Part shown: piece after piece, positions 34,422-43,865 of the stretch
How the letters are laid out: each line of letters opens with the position of its first letter
How positions within the stretch are numbered: position 1 is the stretch's first letter
Source: an uncultured Prevotellaceae bacterium
GTDB lineage: Bacteria > Bacteroidota > Bacteroidia > Bacteroidales > Bacteroidaceae
Assembly (NCBI GenBank): GCA_902783165.1
Contig: CACZPU010000087.1
Location: 1-48,130 of the forward strand
Reading direction: 5' to 3'
Length of the DNA stretch: 48,130 nucleotides
The notes under the pieces: model-generated
The model's database searches: none
Told to the model about the DNA's origin: nothing
What the model saw: the letters and a program-made list of their open reading frames with translations, nothing else
Made by a program: the position numbers and the translations under genes

Positions 34422-37400
34422 TTACTCTTTAACCACAATCGAGTCCACTGGAGCAGCACTATTCTCAATCCTTCTCATTTGAGTTGGTATAGGCTGTTTG
34501 TCGCTCTTCAGCCGGAAGATGTCCTTGAAATGCTGTAAGGTGCGTCGCCATATGAAACCGCCACCATATTGCTGGGTATAGCCTTCGAGCCAGTCGTATG
34601 AGTTGTTGTCGAAGAACAGTTTTAAATACTTGTTGGCTGTATCGTCAAGTCGGTATTCCAACGACACATTGTCGAAGAAAGACTGATTACGATTAGCCAC
34701 ATCGGAACCAGTTGAGACAAGTCCTCCCACGGTTATATTTACCCTGTTGTTCCAAAATCGTTTTGCAAACTTGAAGGAATAGTCCGTATGCATGGCTCCA
34801 CTTGCATCGGTGGCATTATCGAGATTCACAGACAAGTCGAGCGTGCGGAGCGCATTACCGGTGATTTGGTTGATTTCACTTTCAAGGAAGCTGCTCAAAG
34901 CGCCATTCATGGAGAATCCACTGGTATTGCCATCTGCAAGATACATTCCCGTGGTAAGCATAGTCACAGCCAACTTGCCACGTTGCTCTAAGCTCATCGA
35001 CTGCAATTCGTTGTGCAGTGCCATGTCTTCGGGAGCATCCAAAGTGAATTCCAATCCCATATCATTGAGCGTCTTGGTAATAATCACACCACAATCAAAA
35101 TTCACGCTTCGTCCGACACCATTTGTTCCAGACACAGTCGCTTTGGTCTTTTCCGTCGCAGTGATATTCAAAGTAGGATTCATAGGGTCGCCTGTGAATT
35201 CGATATAGCTGCCGTCTTGTATGGTGAAGGTTTTCAGTGGGATGATGGGCAATGCGTATTTCATCTCACCATTGTCGAGTGTATATCGGCCTGTGAGCCG
35301 CAGATTGTCGGCGGTGTTGTATTGCATGCGAAGCGTTCCGCCACCCATCAAATCAATATAGTTGCTATGATCGGCATTCAGATAGGCCATGATATGTGCA
35401 CCTTTATCCACAGACATGGTGAGATCCATATTGAATCCAGTGAGCGGTGGACGGATGATAACCATCTGGGTAGTATCGGAAAAGTCTGTAAACTTCACCA
35501 ACTCATCCAACTGATTGTCGGTTGTAAGGGGCGAGTCACGCAACACATAGCTGACATCGGTAGTTCCCAACACATCGAGCCTTCCGCGCATACGCAGATT
35601 GTCTATCGGTCCGTTCATCGTTCCAAAGAAATTGACAAAGGCTGTACCAAAGGCTATACTCTTGGAATTCTCCTTGGTGTTAATAATCTCATAGTTTCTC
35701 GCACGCATTTTCACATCCATGGTCATCTTATCGAGATTGGAGAAGTCAATATGACCTGACATATTGAGAGGATTCTCATTATAGGCATACATCTCGAAAT
35801 TGTCGAACAGCAGACGACTGTTCACTATTCTAACAGGGTCGTCGCTGAATCGTAAATCCAATCCATAAGGAACGCTGACCAAATGGCATGAATCGAGGAA
35901 CACCTCCCCGTTGACTTTCGGCTTGTTGAGATTGCCTTTGATAGTCAACTCACCTTCTCCGTAGCCTTTGAAGCCGAACACTTGGTCAGGGATAAAGCCG
36001 TTCACCAACGAGATGGGCAGATGCCCAAGCGTAACTGTTGCATCAAGGTCGCCACCGTTTTCCGGTCGATAAGTTCCAACCACAGTCCCCACCTCATGCT
36101 GGTCAACAGCCAACGTACCGTCAACAAAATGAGACCCATCGTTACTTGGCATGTAGACAAACTCCATACCGAGATTGCCCATGTAGTTCCCTTCATACGT
36201 CAGTTTGTCCACATTCATCGAAGACGAGACAGTAAGATGTTCGCCATCATGCAGAATATGATAATCGCCATCAACGAATCCAGTAATACGCGGCATATAT
36301 GGAACAACTGATACCACCTCTTCTATGTTCAACTTGTTTAACGACAAGGTAAGATCTTGGAGAGCCTCCTCGTTCTCATCGTTTGAGTAGAGTTTCAAAC
36401 CTGTTCCATCGTCGGTCAGGATATCCAAGTTGGCGGAAATGCGGCGATTGTCAGCCATGAACACATAATTGTCATCGTTAATATGTGCATTGCGATAGGC
36501 TATCACAGCATCCTTGCTTTTCAGATGCAAGCGGATGCCGTTCTCTTCCATGGAAGCCTCAGCGCCCAAACGCACGCCTAATTTGTCTTGTGCATCATAG
36601 TATTTCAAGTTCACTCCCGCACCTTTCTCCATAAGGAACCCGTCAAAGAGGGTATTGAATACGAACTGCGGGTTCTTTGTGTTGTTTCTCACCTGTCCGT
36701 TGAAAGTGATATTGGTGCTGTCTGACACAAAATTCAGCCTAATGGTGTCTAAGCGAACACTATCGGCAACCAACGAGAGTAGTTTCATCTGTCCGTTCAG
36801 TCCATCGGTGGGAGATGTTGTCATGTGGATATCTGCCTTCTCAAACAGATATCCCTCACGTTCCAGCATCCTGCTGAAGAAATTGTCACTGCCCGTATGC
36901 AACTCAATACGTGCCACTGGGAAACGCTCTCTCAGAGCCATTTGGTCAATATGCTTTTCCTTCAACTGTTTCTGTATCTCTGTCATGAGCCCCTCACCCA
37001 CTTTCGCCAACTGTCTATATCCGCTCGAAGCATCCATGTCGAGATTGAAATCGCCACAATCCACAACGGCATGAGTGGTGTCACGACGGGTAAGGATGTC
37101 CATCACGATATCGTCTGGGCGATACACTTCTTCACGATTTCTGATGGTAATATCCGACGCCATTCCTTGCACCTTATAATACTCGTCCATATCGGTGGCT
37201 ATGTCGAAATGCCCGCACATCGACAAGGTTGTAGGTTCATCAATCAAATGGAGATTATAGAGGTCGGCATGCTGCAAATCGGTGGTAATGGTTGCCTTCA
37301 CCATTTTCTTGGATGTGAGAGCATCAAAAGATATCAAGCCTTGCAACAAAGCGTTGTTGGCATCTATGTCGGCACGGACTCGCCCATTACTAACAGTTGC

Positions 37401-39059
37401 CTTTCCGTCAATTCCGTCGAGATTATACTTTCCAAACTGGAATTTCTTCACATTGGCAGTAAGGTCCATCTTGGTCTTAGGCGAGAATATGTCGGTCCCC
37501 GACCCTTTTAAGTCAACATCTCCTGTGAAACTGCCCATATCCGACGAAGGCAAAAAATGCTTCACATGCAAGTTGACAGCTTTCAAAGAGGCCTGATAGT
37601 TCATTGACTTGGTGTTGATGCGCCCTTTTGCAAAGACCTTTCCACCGCCTTCACTGGCCACCACATCCATTTGGTATTGACTGCCGTCGGCTTTAATGTT
37701 ACCTTTCACACCAATACCCTTGGGAATGTGTATTCCCTCCATCGTCTTCGGGTCGGCCAAAGCAGTAACAAAATTTATGTTTTGTGTTTGCGCGTCAATA
37801 TCAACATTGGCTTGCAGCCTATCCATGTCATCCAGGTTGGCCACCGTGCCCTTGGCATTGATGTTGAAAGCACCAGGCAACTTGGCATTCAATCCGGTCA
37901 GTTCCACACGCTTCATGTTTCCTGCCAACACTGTCTTCACCGTCAAAGGCTGGTTTGGCCATTGCCGGATAAACTTGGTTGGCATGCCACCGAGGAACCT
38001 CATGATATCTACTTTTCCAAGACTAGCGTCGGCCTTCACATGCAATTTTCCTGGCGAATGTTCGTCAAATGCATTCAAATCCATTGTCACATGTGCATCA
38101 ATCGACGATTCAGGTGTCCGCAATTTGACATCAGGAAGATAAACACGGTCAGAATTTAACGAAACGGAACTCGCCAACTCGGTGATTGCCAAGCCACTCT
38201 TTTCTTTCAAGGAACAATTTCTGAGAGAGAGATTCAGCTTTGGATCACAATAATACAACGAATCAATGCCAATATTGACATCAGTCATGGCCAGATGATT
38301 GTAATCGAGTCCATCTACACGTGGTTCGAAACGACGGTCGTAATACAGTTGCCCATCGTTCCAATCGAGTTTTTGCACTCGATATTCTCCTTTGAATAAA
38401 TCAAAGTAGCCATGATAGGCAACGGTTTTCCCCAGATAGGCTGCCACATGCAAAGAATCGCCGGGCATGCGGATAGCCACATTGCTACGCTCCACATTAA
38501 GCCGGTCGACTGCTATCTTCCAGTGATTCTCTGTTTCCGACGTATCTGGAGGTACCGTATCGCTCAGTTCTACCAACACTTGCGCATCAGCAAGCACAGC
38601 TTCGTTCACTCTGACCGAATCGCCTTTCAGGTCGATACCATGGCTTTCCACGAACAGTCTTCTTGCCCGTCCTTTCACGCGAGCTTCTGGAACAAAATGG
38701 GTTGTATTGAAAACCATGTCATTGAACTCCAACTTGTCCACTTCAACCTTTTTCTTCAACAGAGGCCATAACTGGACATTCACTACCAGTTTCTTCACAT
38801 CAGCCACCGTATCCTTTACCTGTGGAAGCGAATCGTTGGGTTGCAACACATGCAAACCATCTACGCCCAAATTTAGTGGGAACTCCAGATGCACATGGTC
38901 CACCGCTATTTCCATGCCTGTTTTTTCTGAAGCGACACGCGCCACTTGCCTGACCGCCCAGTTTTGCACTGGAGGTAAGTAAAGCAACACAGCCAGCAAC
39001 GCCACCAGCATTATTGGTGTAGCGACTGCTATTCCCAGCCATTTCAGCGCTTTCTTCAT
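34422..39059 (-). CDS. tamB: TamB: translocation/assembly module protein
   Basis: A 1545-residue protein with one N-terminal membrane helix (LGIAVATPIMLVALLAVLLY), a very long repetitive beta-strand-rich periplasmic body, and the C-terminal TamB/DUF490 domain (about the last 400 residues, including VDKGAHIMAYLNADHS and GRYTLDNGEMKYALP). TamB-like proteins bridge inner and outer membranes as hydrophobic grooves carrying phospholipids and assist outer-membrane protein insertion. The start is ATG 39059 (MKKALKWLG); the in-frame GTG at 39065 is less likely. It is followed by tamL, and has a -7 element 42 bases upstream. Confidence 0.92.
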   Translation of the reverse strand: MKKALKWLGIAVATPIMLVALLAVLLYLPPVQNWAVRQVARVASEKTGMEIAVDHVHLEFPLNLGVDGLHVLQPNDSLPQVKDTVADVKKLVVNVQLWPLLKKKVEVDKLEFNDMVFNTTHFVPEARVKGRARRLFVESHGIDLKGDSVRVNEAVLADAQVLVELSDTVPPDTSETENHWKIAVDRLNVERSNVAIRMPGDSLHVAAYLGKTVAYHGYFDLFKGEYRVQKLDWNDGQLYYDRRFEPRVDGLDYNHLAMTDVNIGIDSLYYCDPKLNLSLRNCSLKEKSGLAITELASSVSLNSDRVYLPDVKLRTPESSIDAHVTMDLNAFDEHSPGKLHVKADASLGKVDIMRFLGGMPTKFIRQWPNQPLTVKTVLAGNMKRVELTGLNAKLPGAFNINAKGTVANLDDMDRLQANVDIDAQTQNINFVTALADPKTMEGIHIPKGIGVKGNIKADGSQYQMDVVASEGGGKVFAKGRINTKSMNYQASLKAVNLHVKHFLPSSDMGSFTGDVDLKGSGTDIFSPKTKMDLTANVKKFQFGKYNLDGIDGKATVSNGRVRADIDANNALLQGLISFDALTSKKMVKATITTDLQHADLYNLHLIDEPTTLSMCGHFDIATDMDEYYKVQGMASDITIRNREEVYRPDDIVMDILTRRDTTHAVVDCGDFNLDMDASSGYRQLAKVGEGLMTEIQKQLKEKHIDQMALRERFPVARIELHTGSDNFFSRMLEREGYLFEKADIHMTTSPTDGLNGQMKLLSLVADSVRLDTIRLNFVSDSTNITFNGQVRNNTKNPQFVFNTLFDGFLMEKGAGVNLKYYDAQDKLGVRLGAEASMEENGIRLHLKSKDAVIAYRNAHINDDNYVFMADNRRISANLDILTDDGTGLKLYSNDENEEALQDLTLSLNKLNIEEVVSVVPYMPRITGFVDGDYHILHDGEHLTVSSSMNVDKLTYEGNYMGNLGMEFVYMPSNDGSHFVDGTLAVDQHEVGTVVGTYRPENGGDLDATVTLGHLPISLVNGFIPDQVFGFKGYGEGELTIKGNLNKPKVNGEVFLDSCHLVSVPYGLDLRFSDDPVRIVNSRLLFDNFEMYAYNENPLNMSGHIDFSNLDKMTMDVKMRARNYEIINTKENSKSIAFGTAFVNFFGTMNGPIDNLRMRGRLDVLGTTDVSYVLRDSPLTTDNQLDELVKFTDFSDTTQMVIIRPPLTGFNMDLTMSVDKGAHIMAYLNADHSNYIDLMGGGTLRMQYNTADNLRLTGRYTLDNGEMKYALPIIPLKTFTIQDGSYIEFTGDPMNPTLNITATEKTKATVSGTNGVGRSVNFDCGVIITKTLNDMGLEFTLDAPEDMALHNELQSMSLEQRGKLAVTMLTTGMYLADGNTSGFSMNGALSSFLESEINQITGNALRTLDLSVNLDNATDASGAMHTDYSFKFAKRFWNNRVNITVGGLVSTGSDVANRNQSFFDNVSLEYRLDDTANKYLKLFFDNNSYDWLEGYTQQYGGGFIWRRTLQHFKDIFRLKSDKQPIPTQMRRIENSAAPVDSIVVKE

Positions 39060-39100
39060 GATCACCTGTTTGCAATCCTTGTTTGCATGCTATCAATGTG

Positions 39101-39128
39101 CAAAGGTATACAAAAATATTGAGAACAA
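39101..39128 (-). promoter_or_regulatory. promoter of tamB-tamL
   Basis: Minus-strand TACCTTTG (CAAAGGTA at 39101-39108) is a perfect -7 element, with TTG (39126-39128) 17 bases upstream, slightly closer than usual. Confidence 0.65.
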
Positions 39129-39220
39129 GGAAATAGTGCGAAGATATTTAACATCTCAGAACTTCACATTTCTTTGTCGCCGCCTTCTGGAAAGTTGGCG
39201 GCCAACTGGCATACCATCTG

Positions 39221-40363
39221 TCAGATACGATATTCAGCAAACGCTTCCATTGCCTCATAGCAGGCCAGACCCAAGTCGTCATAGAGTTGTGCGGTGGCTT
39301 TATTACGATCCTCAGCACGCTGCCAGAACAGTCTTTCGTCGTTGCCCAGGAAAGGGGCGCTTTCCATCTGGCTCTGATGGCGCAAAATGGCATTTCGCTT
39401 CTCACGCAGTTCCTCTGGACTCATAGGAACACACATTTCGATATTCTCTATTTCCCATTCCGACCATGCACCACGATACATCCACACCCTGCAATCGTCA
39501 ACCCACTTGGCATGTTTTCTGCGTTGTTCGTCGATAGCAGCCAGTACGGCATCTGTACACACACGATGCGTTCCGTGGGGGTCGGCCAGGTCAGCAGCCA
39601 CAAAAACCTGATGAGGCTCCACCTGTTGCAATAGTTGCTCCACAATTCTCACATCCGCCTCACCAAGTGGATGTTTCTCTATACGCCCACTCTCGTAGAA
39701 CGGTAAATCAAGAAAATGGATACGGCTCTTGGGAATCCTGTTATAGGCACAAGCGTTGCGAGCTTCGCCACGACGTATCAGAGCCTTGATTGTCAACACA
39801 TCCCTGTTGTCGCCATCGCCCAGTTGCTTAAGTTTTAGGAAATTGCGAATCTCCTTGTATTTTTTGTTGATGACCTCATCGGCACCATCGGCAAAAAGTT
39901 GGTTAAAGCCATTGATGAAATGCATATAGCGTGACACTTCTTCATCGCCCACAGCAATGTTGCCACTTGTCTGATAGGCTATGTGCACATCGTGCTTTTG
40001 CTGTACCAGACGCCTGATGGTGCCACCCATAGAGATGACATCATCGTCGGGGTGCGGCGAGAAAACAATCACACGCTTCGGATATGGCAGTGCTCGCTCT
40101 GGTCGAGTGCTGTCGTCGGCATTTGGTTTGCCGCCTGGCCACCCGGTGATGGTATGCTGTAGGATATTGAAGACCTCTATGTTCACCAAGCCCGCCGAGC
40201 CGTATTCCTCTACAAGTTCGTAAAGTCCATGGTCCATATAGTCGCGTGTGGAAAGCTTGAGTATCGGCTTTCCTGTTGCCAGACAAAGATCCACCACTTG
40301 CTTGCGTAACTGTCGTTTGGCAATGCTTTCAAAATTAATTGTTGACGTCAAATTCAAATTCAT
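39221..40363 (-). CDS. PIG-L deacetylase, apparently a NagB/PIG-L fusion without its NagB half
   Basis: A 380-residue protein. The C-terminal part is a PIG-L (LmbE) zinc deacetylase with SPHPDDDVISMGGT (102-115) and ADPHGTHR. In many Bacteroidota this domain is the second half of a protein of about 660 residues whose first half is glucosamine-6-phosphate deaminase (NagB). Here residues about 20-95 (GKPILKL, TITGWPGGKPN, RPER) match, as I recall it, the linker of those fusions, but the deaminase catalytic region is absent, and there is no remnant between it and the RluA gene. The start is ATG 40363. PIG-L enzymes deacetylate GlcNAc-type sugars. Activity and substrate are unproven. Confidence 0.78.
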   Translation of the reverse strand: MNLNLTSTINFESIAKRQLRKQVVDLCLATGKPILKLSTRDYMDHGLYELVEEYGSAGLVNIEVFNILQHTITGWPGGKPNADDSTRPERALPYPKRVIVFSPHPDDDVISMGGTIRRLVQQKHDVHIAYQTSGNIAVGDEEVSRYMHFINGFNQLFADGADEVINKKYKEIRNFLKLKQLGDGDNRDVLTIKALIRRGEARNACAYNRIPKSRIHFLDLPFYESGRIEKHPLGEADVRIVEQLLQQVEPHQVFVAADLADPHGTHRVCTDAVLAAIDEQRRKHAKWVDDCRVWMYRGAWSEWEIENIEMCVPMSPEELREKRNAILRHQSQMESAPFLGNDERLFWQRAEDRNKATAQLYDDLGLACYEAMEAFAEYRI

Positions 40364-40464
40364 AGCAGAACCAATTTTTGTTGATAAGAGTAAATATGAC
40401 AAATCAATGGAAAGACTTAATATTTGAACAAACCATTTATTACAATATACATATATTCAGATAT

Positions 40465-41139
40465 TTATGGCTCATCATTAAACATATTCCACAAATTGTC
40501 TGAAGGTAAAGAAGCCTCCACAAATATGGTTTTCTTCGACACGGGATGGACGAAAGAAATGCTTCGGGCAAGCAACGAGATACTGCCATCAGGATTGGAG
40601 CGCTTTGCACCGTATTTCAAGTCGCCACGAATGGGACATCCCATCTTGGCCAACTGACAGCGAATCTGATGATGTCGGCCCGTAAGGAGGTTCACTTCTA
40701 TGAGGGTGTAATTGTCTGATGCACCCACCACCTTGTATTTCAATATAGCTTTCTTTGAATTTGGTCGTTCACGGTCGTAGGCGTAGCTCTTGTTTTGTTT
40801 TTCATTGCGTACAAGCCAGTGGGTGAGCATGCCCTCCATCTCAGCAGGACGCTGCTTGGTGATGGCCCAGTAGGTTTTGTGAACCTCATTGTTTCTGAAC
40901 ATGTCGTTCAAGCGTGTCAGGGCCTTTGAGGTACGAGCAAACACTACAAGGCCAGCCACTGGCCGGTCGAGCCTGTGAACCACACCGAGGAACACCTCTC
41001 CTGGCTTGGCATATTTCTCCTTGATATATGCTTTCACTTTGTCTGCCAATGGGCGGTCGCCGGTTTTGTCACCCTGAACGATTTCCCCACTCTCTTTGTT
41101 CACAATGATAATGTGATTGTCTTCATATACTACTTGCAT
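40465..41139 (-). CDS. RluA-family pseudouridine synthase
   Basis: A 224-residue enzyme converting uridine to pseudouridine in rRNA or tRNA. The catalytic motif is HRLDRPVAGLVVFARTSKA, with the nucleophilic Asp in HRLD; later marks are LLTGRHHQIRCQLA and GDLKYGA. It has no N-terminal S4 domain, so it resembles the short RluA/TruC-like group. Target base cannot be assigned. A -7 element lies about 60 bases before the start. Confidence 0.92.
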   Translation of the reverse strand: MQVVYEDNHIIIVNKESGEIVQGDKTGDRPLADKVKAYIKEKYAKPGEVFLGVVHRLDRPVAGLVVFARTSKALTRLNDMFRNNEVHKTYWAITKQRPAEMEGMLTHWLVRNEKQNKSYAYDRERPNSKKAILKYKVVGASDNYTLIEVNLLTGRHHQIRCQLAKMGCPIRGDLKYGAKRSNPDGSISLLARSISFVHPVSKKTIFVEASLPSDNLWNMFNDEP

Positions 41140-41197
41140 ACTTTATTAATTATGAACGATGTCTTGCTTTGGAATTTGACATCTTGTTTATGTGCTG

Positions 41198-41205
41198 CAA
41201 ATATA
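41198..41205 (-). promoter_or_regulatory. -7 element of the pseudouridine synthase gene
   Basis: Minus-strand TATATTTG (CAAATATA on plus) lies 59 bases before the ATG at 41139. The TTG element at the expected distance is not evident. Confidence 0.5.
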
Positions 41206-41247
41206 GGTATTATTTTCGATATTACGATTCTGAACTATCAAGAAAAT

Positions 41248-41309
41248 GCTTTTCATTAAGTGAAAAGCAATCCCCCACCTGCCAGCTGTGGCCGTAAGGT
41301 GGGGGATTG
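41248..41309 (-). terminator. double-hairpin terminator after the BspA-type gene
   Basis: First on the minus strand: a perfect 13-bp stem CAATCCCCCACCT (41268-41280 with 41297-41309) around a 16-base loop, then CTTTTC. Directly next: a second perfect hairpin GCTTTTCA-TTAAG-TGAAAAGC (41248-41268). Both lie within 110 bases of the BspA-type gene stop. Confidence 0.85.
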
Positions 41310-41358
41310 ATACAGGTTTTAATATATAGAATAATATCGGTTCTCTCAGAACATAGCG

Positions 41359-43407
41359 TCATTCCACTTCTTTCACTGTCCAGCCTTCAGGAATACCTTG
41401 TGTTCCACTTGGCCACTCGGTGCCCTTCTTCTTGATAAAGGTTCCTGTAGAAGAAACGCCCACCATCCAACCTGTTGTTGTCCACTCTGGGCCGTCATAA
41501 TAGTTTACTTGGCATGGCGTAAAATAGCATGTGACCTTTTTCAGTTTGGAACAACCCACAAACATACTTTTACAACAGCCTAACTGCATTGTAGGTGTGC
41601 CTTCAACTCTTAGCACTGGAGAGACTTCCAAGGATGTACAATTGCAAAACATATTATAGAAACAATCTGTGGAAAACTGTGAGACCGTAATATCAGGCAC
41701 TGACTCTAAGCTTTTACAACTACGGAACATAGAATCATAACATTGTCTTGTCATTTTCGTGGCAGGTAGAGCAGGAGCCTTCTTCAAGGCAGAGCAACTT
41801 TCGAACATACTCCAACAGCTTTGATAGTCAAGTTCTGTGGCATGTAGATTGGGAACGGTAACAAGCTTGGTACAATTCTTATACATAGCCTGGCAACATT
41901 CTTCTGTCAATTTTGTTGCCATCAGCTCCGGTGCCCTTTCAAGACTGATACATCCATAAAACATTTCGCGATAGCTCCCAACTCCGACTGTGGTTGCAGG
42001 TAACACTGATGGTGGTGTGACAAGACTCTCACATTTCCAGAACATTTGAGAATAGCTATTTTCTCCGACTGTAGTTGCAGGGAGTTCTGGAGCAATGGTC
42101 ATTTTCTTACAACCAGAAAACATTAAAGCATATGCCCTTTTAGGCACACTGGTTGCCGGAAGTACCAATTCCTTGTCTGAATGGCTCAACAAATGTTCAT
42201 TATCCTTAAACAAACTTGGGAAATTGAAGTCCATATCAAGTGTGGTCAAAGTTTCAAATCCCGACGACTGGATAAGACTCATAATATTGCCATAGACATA
42301 GCAGTAGGAAGTAAAATCAATGTGGGTTATGTTAGAATTGATATAAATACCATCAGCATACCTCTTGTTATCTCCATAGAGAGCAACCCTATCGTGAGCA
42401 TCCACACTGATTTCAATAGGATTGGCATGGCTGCTCTGTTTGTCTCCATCATTCTTTGCATACTGGATAGTTAGCCCCATAGGATTGTCGATAGTGATGC
42501 TTCCAGCCTCAACTGCCTCGACGGTAAGCGGATTATTCTTCGAATCGAATGGCACTCTCACTGGTATTGTGGTGGTATAGAACTTCCCTATCTCGAATCC
42601 CTTATTCTTCACACCCACATATTCCACATTGTTCTCGTCTGTGACAGTGAATGTGTAGGTGTCATCCTTCGAAAACTCGCTGCGCAACGACATCCACACC
42701 TCCGATGAAGCAGGAGAGACATATACAAACACAGGACCTTCGCTGTTGTAAACCGGACTATCGCTGTAAGGGCAATAGCGCCGGCAAAGTTTGCCGTCGC
42801 CCTTGGTCACCTTCACCATCTTTACATTCAGCGGTTTGTCGCCATGCACAAAATTCACCTTGAAGATACTCTGCAGGTTCCTAAACTTCGCGCGAGTGGT
42901 CTTAACATTCGTGCCGTCCACCTCGGTAACGGTCACCTCTGCCATGGCAAAGTCCTTACTTTTCGCTATTTCTTCCATCGTGCCCGACTGATTATAATAG
43001 TCGAAAGCACTGTATGTAGTACTGAAGCGGAGCATCAGCATCAGTTCGTCTCCAACCTCATATTTACCGTTCTCAAACGTTCCCTCCAAACTGGCACTCA
43101 CGCCCTCTTTGTCAGGTTTCAAGTAATTATTCACTTGGAGCGAACTCTTACTTTTGTTATACACATAGATGTAGTCGTTTTGAGGGTTCCAACTACTCTG
43201 CAGCATGTTCTCCTTCTCCGTCAGGGCACGGGTCTCTACCCCGCCGCTGCGATCGGCATCAATCGAGAAGTGCCATTCGGCATTCTCTTCCGCAGCCGTT
43301 TTCGTCAACAATTCTTCGCTGTTACACGAATTCAGTAGCGGCATTATCATCATGGCAAAGGCAGACATCAGCCAAACCGTTGCCCTTCTTATTCTGTCTT
43401 GCTTCAT
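41359..43407 (-). CDS. BspA-type leucine-rich-repeat lipoprotein
   Basis: A 682-residue surface lipoprotein. The signal ends at a lipobox Cys (MPLLNSC). Residues about 30-400 form a strand-rich domain recalling fimbrillin-like proteins. From about 412 to 620 there are eight BspA-type leucine-rich repeats of about 24-25 residues, consensus LPAT-V-YxxMFxxCxSLxxAPxL; each has a Cys in the MFxxC segment. A Trp-rich tail (GTQGIPEGWTVKEVE) ends the protein. Such proteins bind host proteins or bacterial partners. It has its own double-hairpin terminator, and is preceded by a small-protein gene with a strong promoter 94 bases upstream, likely on the same transcript. Confidence 0.88.
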   Translation of the reverse strand: MKQDRIRRATVWLMSAFAMMIMPLLNSCNSEELLTKTAAEENAEWHFSIDADRSGGVETRALTEKENMLQSSWNPQNDYIYVYNKSKSSLQVNNYLKPDKEGVSASLEGTFENGKYEVGDELMLMLRFSTTYSAFDYYNQSGTMEEIAKSKDFAMAEVTVTEVDGTNVKTTRAKFRNLQSIFKVNFVHGDKPLNVKMVKVTKGDGKLCRRYCPYSDSPVYNSEGPVFVYVSPASSEVWMSLRSEFSKDDTYTFTVTDENNVEYVGVKNKGFEIGKFYTTTIPVRVPFDSKNNPLTVEAVEAGSITIDNPMGLTIQYAKNDGDKQSSHANPIEISVDAHDRVALYGDNKRYADGIYINSNITHIDFTSYCYVYGNIMSLIQSSGFETLTTLDMDFNFPSLFKDNEHLLSHSDKELVLPATSVPKRAYALMFSGCKKMTIAPELPATTVGENSYSQMFWKCESLVTPPSVLPATTVGVGSYREMFYGCISLERAPELMATKLTEECCQAMYKNCTKLVTVPNLHATELDYQSCWSMFESCSALKKAPALPATKMTRQCYDSMFRSCKSLESVPDITVSQFSTDCFYNMFCNCTSLEVSPVLRVEGTPTMQLGCCKSMFVGCSKLKKVTCYFTPCQVNYYDGPEWTTTGWMVGVSSTGTFIKKKGTEWPSGTQGIPEGWTVKEVE

Positions 43408-43501
43408 TGTTTTTTGTTTTTAGTGTTTTTATTAAAGATTCGTCACTGAAAAGAGATTCTCTATGTAAGTAAAATCGGTAAGAGCATTTTCCACATAGAT
43501 G

Positions 43502-43642
43502 CTACCATATTTCCTTAGGATAATTATCCTTACTGGTATCGTCGCCCAACCCAGAAGTATCGTCCATTTCATACAACTGGATGTTGGGGGTTTCATACGT
43601 TTTCTTAGTTGATCCGAAGATGCCTAAAGTTAAGTTTTTCAT
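43502..43642 (-). CDS. small 46-residue protein upstream of the BspA-type gene
   Basis: A short protein starting MKNLTLGIFGSTKKTYETPN, with a C-terminal acidic part (MDDTSGLGDDTSKDNYPK). The pattern KTYETPxIxxxE followed by a short polar tail recalls many small unannotated proteins found next to surface-protein genes in Prevotella. The start is ATG 43642, 62 bases after a full promoter (TTG, 20 bases, TATATTTG), which supports it being expressed. There is no signal peptide or membrane segment. Function unknown; it may be a leader or regulatory peptide for the lipoprotein gene or an independent small protein. Confidence 0.6.
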   Translation of the reverse strand: MKNLTLGIFGSTKKTYETPNIQLYEMDDTSGLGDDTSKDNYPKEIW

Positions 43643-43703
43643 AAGCGTGTTGAATATGCAAATTGTTAATAAAATGGTTAATGACTGTTGGTGATATTTT
43701 TTG

Positions 43704-43734
43704 CAAATATATAATAATAAAACGAAACTTCCAA
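43704..43734 (-). promoter_or_regulatory. promoter of the small protein and BspA-type gene
   Basis: On the minus strand TTG (43732-43734), 20 bases, TATATTTG (43704-43711). It is a complete consensus promoter about 62 bases before the small-protein start. Confidence 0.8.
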
Positions 43735-43773
43735 GCAATTTGCAAAAAAACGCGATGGGCATGGAGAAAAAGG

Positions 43774-43813
43774 AAAACAGGACGGAACTCCCCTGGAAGC
43801 CCCGTCCTGTTTT
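43774..43813 (-). terminator. terminator after fabG
   Basis: A perfect 12-bp stem AAAACAGGACGG (43774-43785) with CCGTCCTGTTTT (43802-43813). On the minus strand it is followed by CCTTTTTCTCC. It begins about 50 bases past the fabG stop and separates that operon from the small-protein promoter. Confidence 0.85.
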
Positions 43814-43865
43814 GCAGGATTGCAATTCGTCAACAGCCGACGACTCTTATCAACAAGAGAAACTG

